Part shown: positions 11,407 to 24,661 of the stretch, one piece after another
Numbering within the stretch: position 1 is the first letter of the stretch
Layout: every line of letters begins with the position of its first letter
Assembly: GCA_015657535.1 (NCBI GenBank)
Contig: JADHZB010000705.1
Location: forward strand, 1-64,000
Direction: 5' to 3'
DNA length: 64,000 bases
Source of the DNA: Nephromyces sp. MM_2019
Lineage: Eukaryota; Apicomplexa; Aconoidasida; Nephromycida
Made by a program: the position numbers and the translations under genes
The notes under the pieces: generated by a model
The model's input: only the letters and a program-made list of their open reading frames with translations
Told to the model about the DNA's origin: nothing
Databases searched by the model: none

Positions 11407-14400
11407 ATGTCTAGCAAGGGCAGAAAAACCTCTGCTTCAGTCAAAGACAAATCCTCGGAACCTGCCATACCACATCCGCAAAGGAAGTACTATGAAATTC
11501 TAGGAGTTTCACATGATGCAAGTCAGGTGGAGATAGAAAAGGCATACAAGGGAAAGGCTTTGAAGCTGCACCCTGATAAGAACCCTAACGATAATGAAGC
11601 TACCGGAAGGTTTCAGTACCTTCAGGCAGCTTACAAGACACTGAAAGATCCGACGAGAAGGAAACTTTATGACAGAGACGGTAAGAAGTAACAAATGTAT
11701 GGTGTGAGCACATTCAATCAACAGTGTATTCAGCAGTTATAAGAGGCGAGCATTAAATCAAATAATAAACCTTGATCCACTTGCAGGGGCGGTTTTTTCT
11801 GCAATCAAGGACGTAATGTATTCTCAAAATATATCTGTAGGCTACAGCACATATATAGCTTAAGTAGTCAGTCCTTTATAATTTCATGCAACTTACTGCA
11901 AGCTTATATTTCTCCGGATTTACATATTTTACGATTGCCTTTCTTGGATGGAAAAAGCCGACTTTTTTCCTTTTTGAAAGGAAACACAGTAGTAGATAGG
12001 AAAAGCAACATACAGGAGATAGAATATTTCACTACAAGAAACTTTCTTAGGCTTCAAAAAAAAAGTTTCTACTTAATGATAGGTCATTTTTGGTTTGTCG
12101 AAGCATCAAAAGAATATGGTAAAGCCAAATATATTATGGTAAATCAAGCGTACTCCGTTTGATGTTTGTGAAAAAGTGATGTTTTGGTTGCAGAATCTAA
12201 AGGCAATCTCTATTTTTTATTGTAGAGAATAGGCTTAGTATGAATGCACGTGAATGGGCTGAATATGCATGTGAGAACCTTTGTGAATGCTTATCGTATT
12301 TTTTACAACAGTCGATGAAAAATTCCCCTTTTTTACCCGTGGGAAGGTATAAACATTTCCATCAAAAATTTTACTTTTGCTCATATATACTGCAACTTTT
12401 CTTTAAGATAAATCTATAGTACCAAATTTCGTTTACTTCACGTCCAAATATGCGTGTTTGCCTTTACCCGAGCTGCTGTTACGCATAATTCAAGGAATAT
12501 ATAAAAGTAAAAATCAGTTGAAGGTATATTTTCAAATGATACAGAAACTAGCCTGTTAAGCCTATCCATTTTTACCTTTATATAGCTCGCAGAGATCGAT
12601 TTTGTTAGATTCCAAGGGGAATTTCTGCAAAAAGCCACTTTCCCACCTTTTTTTAATGAATTTTGTATTGCCCTTCCACCGGTTAATTAAGCCTATAACA
12701 TCTATCAAAGGTTTCACAGTAATAATCTCACGGTTCAACCTTTAGGTAAGGATTAGACATGGCGCCTGCTGCCTGGTGGTTGACAATTTTTTTCCCCTCA
12801 AAGTCCCTCTAGTATGCTTGCTACATCATGTGGAAGCTGTGATATGTAAAAGCTGGGTACCTTATCATTTTTAGGCTGCGAAGAAGAAAGGTCGGACGAG
12901 TTTCTCTCAGCTTATGAATACCTGCGTTCTATATATCCTGTGGTCGAAAAGGAAGATATAGAAGATTTTGCTGCTTCGTACAAGGGAAGCAAAGATGAAG
13001 AAGAAGATCTTATAAACTTTTACAAGAGGTTGCAAGATTTTATATATGCTCATTCTTTGGCACACCAAATGGAAAAACACTCTGCAAACTTTTTTGTGTA
13101 GCCTTGCTTAACTGTGTGTCTTGTTGTCTTGCGTTTGGGCACCCTTTCTTGCGATACCTATAAGTGCTTTATGCTCCCAAAGTTTTTCCTCTTGAGTTTA
13201 TATATATTTACGTTATTCTATTTTTTAACTGTCGTAAAAAGATCTAATGAAAGCATCGTTCATTTATCTTCTAGCATGTCTTACTTTGTTAGGCAAGAAA
13301 TTTCTGCCCTTAGCTTCTTAAAAAAAATAATCTATCCGAATTTTGTGCAAATTTAAAGCTTATATGCTGTTTCCTATTTGGCAAGGACTATAGCGTTTAA
13401 ACTTGTGTTTACGCACTACAGCTTCAAATTGCCTCTTTCCGATGAATCTATCCGTGTGTTTGCGGCTTTTGTAAAACTTTTTTCTCTTTTCCTTTTCTCC
13501 CGAAAATCTCTCGTTCTCTTGCTGCTTATCATCACGCTCGCAAAACAGCGTGATATTCGTAAGTTTTGGTGACAAAGAAATTTTTCTCTGCGTTTAGTGT
13601 AATTCTTATTTTATCTAATGAAATTACGAGTCATCCAGAAGATTCGTAGATTTAGTGCTATAAATTGCAGAGTGTGAAGAGGTTTGAAGTTTTTTAACTT
13701 AAAAATTTAGTGTAGGACACTGGAAGCAGCAGAGGTAGATGATATTCTGGTCCAAATTTTGTAGAAAAACAGGCGCGAAATGGCACACCCTAGAGCAGAT
13801 TTTCCTAAGTTATAAACTAGAATTTGTACACTTATATAAAAGGATGCGTTCACGTCTTTTCTAGTCTGTAAACTTCTAGATAAAATCAGCCTTTGCTGAA
13901 TTTTTTGGGGTATCTGGCATACTTTTCTAGGCAGATTTAATGGGAATGTCAACAACCTCTTTATTGTTTCTGGCATACTCTTATATGCAGATTTAATGGG
14001 GATGTCACAAACCTCTTGATATGGATACCACTGAGCGATGAAGGCGATGTGGAGCGATATATTGGAATCTTCAAGGAGTTACTTAAGCAAAAGGTCCTAG
14101 ATACAGCAGCCCTAATTTTAACGAAGCACTATTTTTTTTAATCATTGCCTTGGTAACCTCTTAAAATATCATTATACATATTTTTTCAGGAGTTTCATGA
14201 CCTTCAATTAATCTGCTTTCTTAGCAGTCTACCTGATGATGACTTCCCATCTGTAATTTTCTCAAATTATAATCTCTAAATTCATCCTTTTCCCGTTGTA
14301 TCCACTTGAAAAATAACTTATTTTCTATGAAGTTTTATATAGAAGGAGAATAATTAATAATTTCAAATTAAGCGTGCTGTTCACCGGTATTTTAATATTT

Positions 14401-15509
14401 TTTATTCGTAAAATTTTTGCCAGCAGAAGGAAATATTTGTATTGCTAATTGGAATATGTGTAGGTTTTCTTTGTGCTGCTATGATAATATCTGCTGCGTT
14501 TTTAGCTTTTTCTATTCTCTTGCAGAAAATATCAAAGAAAAAGGCGTTTGATCCCTCTTCAAAGCTGCTGATTGAAAGCCTTACAAGAAAGTCTAAAAGT
14601 AAGAGGAAAAAACCAAGTGCTGAAGTTACGGAAACTATAAAGAAAAAGAAGCATTCGTAAGTCTCTTGCGTTTGAATCGTATTTGACAATCTTATACTAC
14701 GAACTGATTCTGCTATCATAGCGCGATGTCGCATCGCTTTTTGGATATTTTTTTGTCTGTGTTAATGCGTAATTTCATGCATGTCCCTTTGCCGGTCCAT
14801 ATGTGTCTGTGTGAAATGTAGGCGCACATATTTTTTCAAACTCTGAATGTGTTTCATTTGGATAATTTCCTCTCCAAATGGAATCGTTACTTTTCTAAAA
14901 ATAGTTTTTCGTTGTGCTTCTTCTAACTAGCACCTTTGCTTTTTTCTTGGTTTGTGTTTAAGCTGAAAAAATATGTGCAATCATTGTCCCATCATATATA
15001 TGTGTATTCAAGCCTTTCAAACTTTCCTACACTTTGTATTCCGTGTATTTTTTTCCTTAGGAAAAACAATTGCCTCCCAAGTGAGGATTTGATTTCGAAG
15101 ATACAGGTATTTCTCGCTCATCCTGTCTTTGTTTTGCGCGATAATCTACTGCAAATTTATTGAAACAGCGATAGTAATAACAACAATTCTTATTCTTCCT
15201 TCTCCTCAATGATTTGTTGAGTTATATGGAATTTCGATGTCTATCAGTTGGTATTTTTTGTAGCCCCCACCTTATTCATCGACTCCCTCTAATCTGGATA
15301 TGTTCCAAGCACACCCACAATAATCTTTTTTCTGACCCTTAAGCTAACTATTTCTTTGTATGAAACATCATATTTGCATTTTTTTTCTATAGGGAAAAAA
15401 GCGGAGTTTTAAAGACAGCTTTGGCGAATACCTGGACGGGCTTGCAGAGAAATATACTGCGACTAATAATAAGAAAAAGGCTACTAAGATTAAGAAGATC
15501 AATAAATAA
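11407..15509 (+). CDS. DNAJC9: DNAJC9-type J-domain protein
   Basis: Six exons (11407-11680, 12875-13028, 13991-14093, 14526-14656, 15061-15106, 15393-15509) join in phase to 274 residues, close to the family's ~260. The J domain spans about residues 28-90, with KYYEILGVSHDASQ and the HPD motif at 55-57, which stimulates Hsp70 ATPase. It is followed by the acidic DNAJC9 block SDEFLSAYEYLRSIYP, the YKGSKDEEEDLINFYK motif and NGDVTNLL. A lysine-rich tail ends with FGEYLDGLAEKY, matching the family's conserved C-terminal helix. Known homologues are nuclear co-chaperones that bind histones H3-H4. The ATG follows an in-frame TAA-containing leader. Oddities: donor GTTGCA after exon 2, donor GTCCTA after exon 3, and a duplicated acceptor region before exon 3. 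Identification is strong; the exon 3-4 join is the weakest. Confidence 0.86.
13914..14023 (+). repeat. 56-bp direct duplication covering the exon-3 3' splice site of DNAJC9
   Basis: Two adjacent copies begin at 13914 and 13970. Both contain CTGGCATACT, then GCAGATTTAATGGG and a short stretch ending CCTCTT, with a few substitutions. Each has its own AG acceptor in front of ATTTAATGGG. Only the second leads into an open DNAJC9 reading frame. Confidence 0.88.
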
Positions 15510-16684
15510 ATAATAGGAAAAATTTACTCATTGCATATGCCATTTCTCTAAGTGCTTTATATGAATTTGCGGCTGCGCTGCATATCGGCTGCTCTTACAT
15601 CTCAGCCGGTGCGCATACTTAGCAGGAATCAGACAGCTGCCGTGGTGTGTTAGCTGCTGTGATTTTTGGAACTGTTTCTGTCAAATGAATTTCGGTAGAT
15701 GATATCATGCTTTTGTATTTAGCAATGCTCGAAAAAAGAGGGCTAAAATAGGTGAACTTAAAGCTTACACACAAAAAAGGTACTTGAGTTTTGGTTTGCC
15801 TCTTCTTGATACAATTGGAAACCCCTTGAAGTGTAGTTATTCGTCAGCAGGTGGTTAACCATATTGGACGGCGGAATTTGGTAAATCTTCCCTTTGCACA
15901 CCTCTAAAAAGCTGTAAAGGCTTGTTTTAATCACCAAAAATCGTTTTAGGAATAAACTCTAAGTTCGTGCTTCCCCGATATTAAATTTATGAGGAGAAAA
16001 AGCATGATAATGTATAGATACATATTCTTGTTTCCGCTAATTTCATCCTAGTGCCCCTGTGCAGTCGTTCCGACAACTTTTTTGCTCTCTTGTATTCTCA
16101 CCTTTGTCCATTTCTAGCATGACTTAATACGAGCATGCAACCGGCTCCAGCTTGCTCTGTATTATCATGTGTAGTCATGTACTTATCATGCAATTGATCA
16201 AATCAGCACAGCAATGGGTGAATCCAAGCAGTTAAAAATTTACAAATCCATAGCTAATGGGTGATGGAAATATAGCATCATTGCGATTCCACCTTGGCTG
16301 CTACCAGAAGCTGCGCCTCCTTTCTTTATACAGGCACCACGTGCTTCTATCATCAATACATTATGTTTAAATGGCTAAAGCTCAGAATATAAATACCTTT
16401 GATCTTCTTACCATTGAGTTATTTTAACTTTTAGCCCCTCCCGACATTTGATTGCTATTAAAGTTCACGTAGCAACAGCTGCACAGGAAGCAAGGTAATA
16501 ATTGATATCACTGCTATTGTTTATGTTATTTAGCTCTACCTAGTGCATCTGTCGATACCCCCGGCTTCTTCTGTAGAGCATATTAAGCCATGTCATGCAG
16601 CCGCACATCTTCATCCTAGTTAGGCTTAATATCATTCTCTGCTTAACTATTGAGATAAGCTTTCTTCTCTAGCTCTACAAATGG
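15510..16684. other. intergenic, convergent gene ends
   Basis: Lies between the stop of plus-strand DNAJC9 and the stop of the minus-strand F-box gene. No exon, RNA gene or repeat supported. Confidence 0.45.
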
Positions 16685-18949
16685 TCAGGAAGCCAATCCA
16701 GAGATATCCCTGACGATACCACTAAAATATCTCTGGCAAAATGACGCAGTGCCAAAGATGAACTCTGTTACCGTGTTAACGTCATCCTCCTTCTTGTGTT
16801 CCAATAAGGCATCCTCTTGCATCCTGTGTTTAAGCACGATGCGCTTGAGCTTCCCTTTCTTACCTGCGCTGGCAAGCAACACGGCAAACACACCGGAAAA
16901 ATCTTGCTCGCTGATCCTTCCCCTGTAACTGCGTATACGGAAAGCTGGACGGTCCATAGACGCGTCGGAATCATGGAGCACATCGGGAGATGCCTCTCGG
17001 TTACTCGGAGCTTGCTGGTCCCTACCTAGCGTTTGCCCATACATGCTGTTTCTTGCGCGTCCAGTTCGAATTGTTGAATTATCTTTTTCGCGTGCTAACT
17101 TGGAGGTTCTTATGGAATTACCTGAAGTTAGCACGGCATCTTCCCGTGCCCGGGCATTGGAACGAGGGCTATAAGCCATGTGCTGTGGCTTGCCGTCTAT
17201 ATGCCAATCCCCTGGTAGCGTAGTTTTGTGCTTGATTGCATTTTGACGACTGTGTCTATGACTATCGATAAAGTTTTTTTCGCTATCTCTCCTAAAGTCT
17301 AAGGCTGTATCGCTGGAGCTCTGCCCGTCAGTAGAAGATGAGCATTTTTGACTTGCAGGTTTTTTCATTTTCCCTTTAATGGAGGCAATGTCTTGAAGTG
17401 GGGCATAAGTACGTGGGGGATGAAAGGACGATGCTTTTTCGCTTGTTGTATGGGGCGCCATGTTCTGGTTATCTGCTAGTGAGGCAACAGATTTAACTCC
17501 GTGCTATTTTTAGTATTCGCATGATTTAATCAAGAAGCGCGCAAAAATATTACAGTTGCTTATATGTTTCAGCGTGTACCGCATCGTTTGGGAGGCTGCC
17601 AGCGATGACTAGCTTGGGCACTTTTAGAAGCTTTTCCCGCCTTGCAGAATTGGCATTGCCAGACTACGGAATCCGGCTATGCACAGTATTCTACTCAATA
17701 AGCGGCCATGCATATATGAATGCTCACATCATAGAAAATTTCTTCTAGAAAAAATACTCCGATGTTTATTTGCAAGCTTACCTGCTCGCGGATTGCTCCA
17801 CCTGCTATTTAGAAGCGTGCTGGCTTGTTCGTTATCCAACGCGTAACCACTTTGTGAGCCAGCATCCACTTCCTCTTCCTCATGTTTTCCTTTCTTCCTC
17901 TCCCCATGAGAGGACTGGGACCGCGCTGCGGCGCTGCGTTGTTCCCTCTCCTTCAACAGGGTGTGATGATGAAGTCTTGTCCTTAGGCTGCGGAATCTAC
18001 TGCTGCCTGCCCCTCTTTTCGTTTCTGCCCCCATGGCCCCAGCTGGAGGAGGTGGAACTAACGGTGAATCAAACCATACGTCAAATCCAAGCGTGAGCCT
18101 CTCCAAATTCCCCATACCCGAGAGAATTCGATGCAATCCACGAACCCCTAGCGACGTAAAATCGTATACGACATCCCATGACCAGTGATTATGAGAAAAG
18201 GTAAAATGACACACTGACAAGCGTTCTACCACCGGAAAACAGCAATTTCCAAGTATGTGCAGGATTTCTAGTGTTTGACACCCGCTGATAGACATCTTTC
18301 GCAACTTGGGGAATATAATTGGTTGAAGTGCGAAGGGATCGTGAGGGGGAGTACAGTCGGAGAGGGGATTAGGGGAGGAGAAGAGTTTAAGGACTCTCAG
18401 GCTGCCGCTATTACGATGGAGTAAGGCTGCAACTTCTTGGAGATGAATTCCCCCCCTTTTAGTTGACTCAAAGGCGTTAGGGGTTGTTTTTAACAGCGTC
18501 AAGGATTGCATTTGGGACAAATATGCCTGTCGTTCCATGGGGGATAAGCTAGCCCATTTCCCATCAAGCAGTAACTTTTTGCAAAATTTAAAGGTGAAGC
18601 CCGAAGTGCGTTTAACGCACTCGAGAAAGCTTGAAGACACTAAGCTTGCTTTCATAATCTCCGGGAGAGTCAAGAATTGCATGATTCGAGCAATGAGCTC
18701 GTGACAAAGAGTGGTATTGGGTTTAACATTCATTTTGCAGGTAAGCACACTACTATCAGATGACGCATTTGAGGACGTTGGATGCGATGGTTGGTCGTCT
18801 TTTGGAGTGCTATTAGAACGATCTGCAGTTGATTGTGGTGCATATAGCTTTTGTGCGCTTTGAATGTTCCGCCCTAAATACATGCTTGGCTTCCCCCTCT
18901 GCTTCGATCTGAGAGATTTCAGGGTATTTTTATCCCGTGCGTGCTCCAT
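16685..18949 (-). CDS. F-box protein with leucine-rich region and basic C-terminal extension
   Basis: Exon 1 (18949-17782) and exon 2 (17475-16685) join phase 1 to phase 1 across a 306-nt intron (donor CAG|GTAAGC, acceptor CTCACTAG), giving 652 residues. Residues about 80-115 fit an F-box: LCHELIARIMQFLTLPEIMK then ASLVSSSFLECVK. This motif binds Skp1 in SCF ubiquitin ligases. Residues about 125-285 contain irregular leucine-rich segments (LRVLKLFSSP, LRKMSISGCQTLEIL, VERLSVCHF, LERLTLGF), the usual substrate-recognition part. From about 290 the protein is disordered: a proline run, basic and serine-rich stretches, then a low-complexity basic region and a final folded-looking 80 residues (about 570-652). 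Each exon alone could be misread as a separate gene; the exact phase match and consensus sites argue for one. Substrate is unknown. Confidence 0.72.
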
Positions 18950-21900
18950 GACTATTGAAAATATTTGAGTAAATATTCCAAATTCTAACTATACATCGGC
19001 CAAATAGGTTTTTGCAGAATTGCCTCAATGGATAGAAAATAATTAATGGCTATGACTGAGGGCTTAGCATTCTAAACTAGGGTCCACTTCGTATAAGTGT
19101 TAAAAATTCTTTTTACGCTACGTTGAAATAAATTTTATCCCAGGAGCAAAAGCTCTGCCTTGATAACTTTATCTTGCTGCCCTTCGTCTACCTAGCATGA
19201 TGCATTTGGTATTCACCAGAGGCATTCGAATTCACTATTTATCTCTCCAATCCCGTGGTGAGCAGTATCATTCCACTTAATTCCAATCGGGCCGCTTCAA
19301 CCTTAGGCTTCACTACCTTTGCTCTGAACTTAATGTAACTGCGCAAATGTTTCCCTCAAACTTATCTTGCGCCTCTTACGCTCCTCTTTCCGACATCTGC
19401 GCGTAAAAAGGCTCCTCATTAGGAAAAATGCTTTTCCATCCTGTTATCCACTGTACTTTGATTAGTCCAGCAATGCCAATTCACCTGGGAGAAGTTCACT
19501 TTTGTGAATAATAATAATAATAGTAGCGCTATGCAGCCGGAATTATTAATGCTGCTTTTTATAAAGATATACCGTTTTAACGTTTCTAACCTTTTGGCGA
19601 GCTTTGCTTAACTGATGCTATCAACATTAGGAACTGCAGAGTCTCTGAAAATACCTTGATGACAGACCTGCAGTTGCAACTGGCATTTTTATTCTAGTGT
19701 TCAAGTTTACCGAGGGTAATCTGTAGCGCTTCAATTAATTCTTACCAGTACCTGTAAGTGTTTCGAAACTCTAGGGAAATATTTTTGATAGGGATGCATT
19801 TGTGCCGAGTAACACGTAATAATTGAACTAAGTGTATCATAGCTACAAAATAAAAAAAATTGTATTAGTCGTAGTCACAATATAAACATGGTAGTATTGT
19901 GTAGATAGCTGACATTGTGAGTGGTGAGGAACTCAATTGTTTGTGTTTGCATCATTCAGGTACCTCAGCTCGTGAAATTTGGTACGCTTGACTCAGCATG
20001 TACCTGCCCATGGATATCGTTTTGCGTACGAAAATGTAGCATTATATTCCGTCATTTTAAGTCATTATATAAGCTCTTAGTTAACTCATATTTTCGTATT
20101 GTTTGAAACTAATATCCATAAGAATAATCGTACGATAAGTAAAATTCTTAAGTCGTGGCTGCTTAAGCTTTTACCAGATAATGATGCCAATTACCTAAGA
20201 GCCAGATTAATAAAAGTATATATGTCTGCTTCAAGGAACATGGCCACTACGCTCTGCTGTAAACCCTTCAGCGCCCCGCTCTCAAGTGGCTTGTAAAATG
20301 CAGCTGAGATATAAGATTTCTAGCAGAATTTTCGTGCAAGCTTCTTATAATTTCGTAATCCCACTAGCACATGTCACACCTTTTTGCAACCCCGTGCTTC
20401 ACTCGCTGGTTATGGCAGGTTGCAAGCTCTACCCACCTGGATTATCACTTGCTCTGAATGCCCCTAATATCCTGAGATTAACCATGAGGCTGTTACGGAT
20501 ACTTTCGGCAGGAAAGAACTGTTTTCCTAGGCATGAGGCACCACCTTCCTGATATTTTGAATTTATCTATTACGTGCGTTCAACTCGGCTGGATTGTAAA
20601 CTAATATTCAAGCGATAAAAGTCTGTGTCCCCATTCTTATGGAGCGCAGTACAGAATCCGTCGTTTGTGCGTGGAAGCACTTATACTAGTAAATTATTTC
20701 TAGTAATAATTATTCCAAATTCAGCTCCTCAAGAGTCTTTAATGAAACAAAATTCCTCAATAATTGCTTCTCCGATGGATTAATCTTTTATACTCAATGT
20801 AGTGTAAACAAGAACCTGTCAATCGTGGCTACCGTGTGTCAGCCGGCACAACCGTAACCTTCAACCGTTATCCGCGCTGCTTAAGTTTGCCAATGCCCAC
20901 CCAGTGTTATTATATTAGCATTACAAGAAAAATATTGCCAGCACTGACCACCTCGTCTTTTTTCCGTTGATACTGAGTACACTTCTGCTGGCAACATCCA
21001 TATGCGAGAGGCTATTGCAACCTCCGTGGCAAATAAGCAGCTTTTTCGAGTAATCATCAAACTCCATTCTGGAAAGCAAAAGCGGATATACTTCTGTGAA
21101 ACTGCGTGCCAATGCAGTGGCAAAGATGCTCTCAAGAAACTGCGGTTGTTACCCCAGCTGCCATTAACTCAAAACGCAAGCATGATTTACGGGGTGAGTA
21201 CACACCGCTGCCTCGCGGATAAGCTTATATATAAATTCTACTTAAAAGAATATGCAATACCTTTATCCTTCTACTTATCATGCTAGGTGCAGTCACCTCA
21301 AATTCTGATTTTTCGATTATTTCTGCCGCTTTTTGGCGCAATGAAATTATAACACTCTGCGAGTACCTGCATTATGATTTTTTGTGGTGCCCCAGCATAA
21401 ATTCAACGAAAGCACAGCATAAACCCCCTCTTGTAACGTTGCAGCAGTGCCAGTCTCCGACTTCCGGTTTTAAGTAGCATGACCGTAAGGTTAGCTATAT
21501 AGAAAGTGCGTATAATTCAAAGCAGCGAAAAGAGGCTCCTGCCTGGAGAACGTATGATCACACTTCCGGCACCCTGACAGTCAAATAAAGTTACCTCAGC
21601 GGTGAACTGGTGGATATAGTTGGCTAGGATAGTTGACGGGTCACATGTAATGCTCATTCGGCCCAACTCCCAGGTACGCCGAAGATTTCAAGGTTGTTAC
21701 TTGCAGCCCTAGGCAACGTGCGACCAGACTATTGCAGGGGCTGCCGTTGAAATGGGGTATAACGATCTACTTAGGGTCGCGCGGAGTTGGGAATACACTA
21801 ACTTTGCTTGGTAGGTCTTTTATTGTTGCACAATTATCCGTAGGCTGCTGTTGTTCTGAAAATCAGTATGAACATCCTGTACAGCTGCACTTATCAAGCT

Positions 21901-24661
21901 GAGTGAAACTACTGGCAGTACCCTCTGAAGAGTAGTCTAGCGTTGTTAGAGGGTTGTATTCTAGCTGAACGGGATTACCCAGAGGAATACAGCTCACACA
22001 GCGTCACACTGTGGTCTTGTATCTTAGTGCTTCTCAGACTGATACGGCATTGCTGTGTGAACTGTTTTTTGCGTTGAAATGACATGGTATCAGCTAGCCA
22101 CCTAGACCTCTGATTCATGCAGTTATTCATCATGCACAATATAGTCACAAACTTGGAAAAATCGAGATTGCCCACCAATATAATAAAATTAAATTCTCCT
22201 CTTCGTAAGAGATCCTTCGGAAAAGTTTTCGGTAACGTTCATTCTTTATGAGGTGTTGACGTGTTGCAGTTCATAGTTATAGTTTCCTTAAAATGAGCTG
22301 CTTTCATTATCACTCCGCGGTGGGTAAACAGTTACCCATCATTGTGTTGACTAACAAATCTGCTCATAGCATTATTCACCGTACGGATTCCACGAGCCAT
22401 GCTCTAATAGTTTTATTGTTTACTTAAATATATTTGATATGCTGTAACTACCCTGTAATCTGGTCCCGAAAACTTTCACACCATTTTGTACACATGAAGC
22501 TATTCTACCAGATGCACAAACTCGTTCGAAACAATCACCCAATTTCTAGCATTCAAATTAGCCCCGCCTTGTAGGGATGAAAATAGACGAACTCTGTGTA
22601 TTACGGGACAATTCTCCTTTCGTGCTGCACCTGAGGAGGGCCTAAATTTATCACGCATAATATGAACTCTGAGAGGCAGGCATACCCTCACTTTTTATCG
22701 CTGCAAACATTGCAACTTCTGCATTTTGAGTATGCAGTTCCAGCTAAGCAGTCCCACCCGCATCAACAAAAACTACTATGATTCATCTACCAGAGCGCTA
22801 TTAATTAGCAACTCTTGACATTCACAATGATAAAAGATATCTCGAATATCAATGATTGTCTGAATTCAGTCGAGCACTTTTAGGTGCATATCTGTAGCAG
22901 TATGCAGGGACCTTATATTTCAGGTTTTAGTATGTTACACTCCCAAACTTTGCAAAGCATGGTTAGAACGCAGTAATCACATTAATATCCCCCCTTGGGT
23001 TCAGTTCCCTTAGCATTTCTGGGCATTTATATCGCTTCATAGTGGATGATCTACGCGAATAATATATGAGATGATTACCATACAAATTTGTAACCCTTAT
23101 GATGTAGTACATCTTTGAATAATTCATGAAACGTTCAAGATGTCTCACATGAACACTTTTCCCGCTAGCAGCGATTGACAATGTTCATGCTAGCAGCGTA
23201 GCATTCGATGAAGCTTTTTAAAATTGCATGCATGGGTCTGCAAAAAAAGAAGCCAAATCTGTTTCTAAAATATCTAATGTAGCACCATGGCAAAACGTTA
23301 TATTTTCAACCTTTGGAAGCTCTGGTTTATCGCACGTGAAAGGGAGTAAAATTCAGCTGGATGCCTACTCATTAAAAGCTTTACATAGTTATCAATATAT
23401 CCATGCCTCTTCGTTAGCTAATGGTGCACCTATTGTACCACACTAATCCAGTAGCTTATAGTAGTCCATTCGAATGATGCACCTAAGTAATCGCTAGCAA
23501 ACTGAAGCATTACATCTCCGCTAGTCTTCTTCTCGTAAGTGTTACCATCTCATTCATCTCCCGTATGCCTTGACACATTTGAACGCACTTAGCATAAATA
23601 ACCCAAAAAATTCATGGAGAACATGTGTAGTACTAGTGAAGAACATAAGTATGCCATCCATCTCATTTTTTTTCCCACACCAACTGGTAAGATCTATTCT
23701 GGGGGTGCTCCTTGAAGTTAATAGCATTATCACTCTAGTCTCGAGGCATTATAGTTCACCTACAAGATGATACAACGTGCTCACAGTGAACCGTAAGCTA
23801 TGCGGGTCCTGCGATGAATGCTGTTTTCCTTAAGTGCTCCGATTTTAGTTTTATGACTAAACGAATTCATATAAAAGGTTAAAAGGTACTACGTGAGATT
23901 AAAAGGATAGAGGAATACTACTCTAACACTGTCTGTGGAAAGGTACGGATATGCATGCCATAGTGTATATAAGTAGGTCTATGCTATAACAAGCAAACTA
24001 TACCGTCGCACCAGGAAATCCAGTCCACTGTTTCACACTAAGATTGATGTATCTTTAATGGTATTATCATGTGCGTAAGAGCGTGTGACGAATTACTATG
24101 AGTATGTCCCCGCAAGTATTTTAATATAGCAGTATAAAATCACCAAAGAATTTTAGAGTCACGAGGGTACTCAGGTTGAGAATAGCAGTATAGCCACTTT
24201 ATAGCGGCGATAACTCGTCCTAGATGCACCTCCTTGCAGCACACCCTACAAGCAATAAAAATACAATCCCCATGCAGGTTAAAGTGCTATTGGGAGATAA
24301 AACCAAGTTGCAAATATCCTGCAGTAGCATTTTATAGAAGAAACAAATCGAAAAGCTATTGAGCTTGCCTAGCTATTCTTCAAAGACATGGTGGTTTTGG
24401 AGCACGGGACTGATACGCTGCTTTTTCTGCGATGAAACAAATCGCCAGTTCATTGTATAACAGCTATAAACTCTACCACGTTTATGTATAACAAAGATAC
24501 GATATCATTGGCTCACCTTTCAAATTTGTAGCTGCGACATATTCAGCGCAGTCTCATGATTATCATTATATTTCATTTGTAAGTCATGAGTATCTATATT
24601 TCTACAGGGGTATTCTAATTTCCGTCAAGCCAATTTTAGCCCTCCAATTTCTGTATAAATC
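18950..24661. other. long stretch without a recognisable gene
   Basis: About 5.7 kb with only short, patternless open frames on both strands. A small (AAT)n run lies near 19508-19526 and a 7-bp stem (TGGGTAA...TTACCCA) near 22320. No exon pair with matching splice sites, no RNA gene and no transposon terminal repeats were found. It may hold regulatory DNA or decayed elements. Confidence 0.4.

Noticed and set aside
20881..21286. Overlapping frames on both strands around 21.0 kb
   Set aside because: No codon or motif support on either strand. They shadow each other in an otherwise featureless region.
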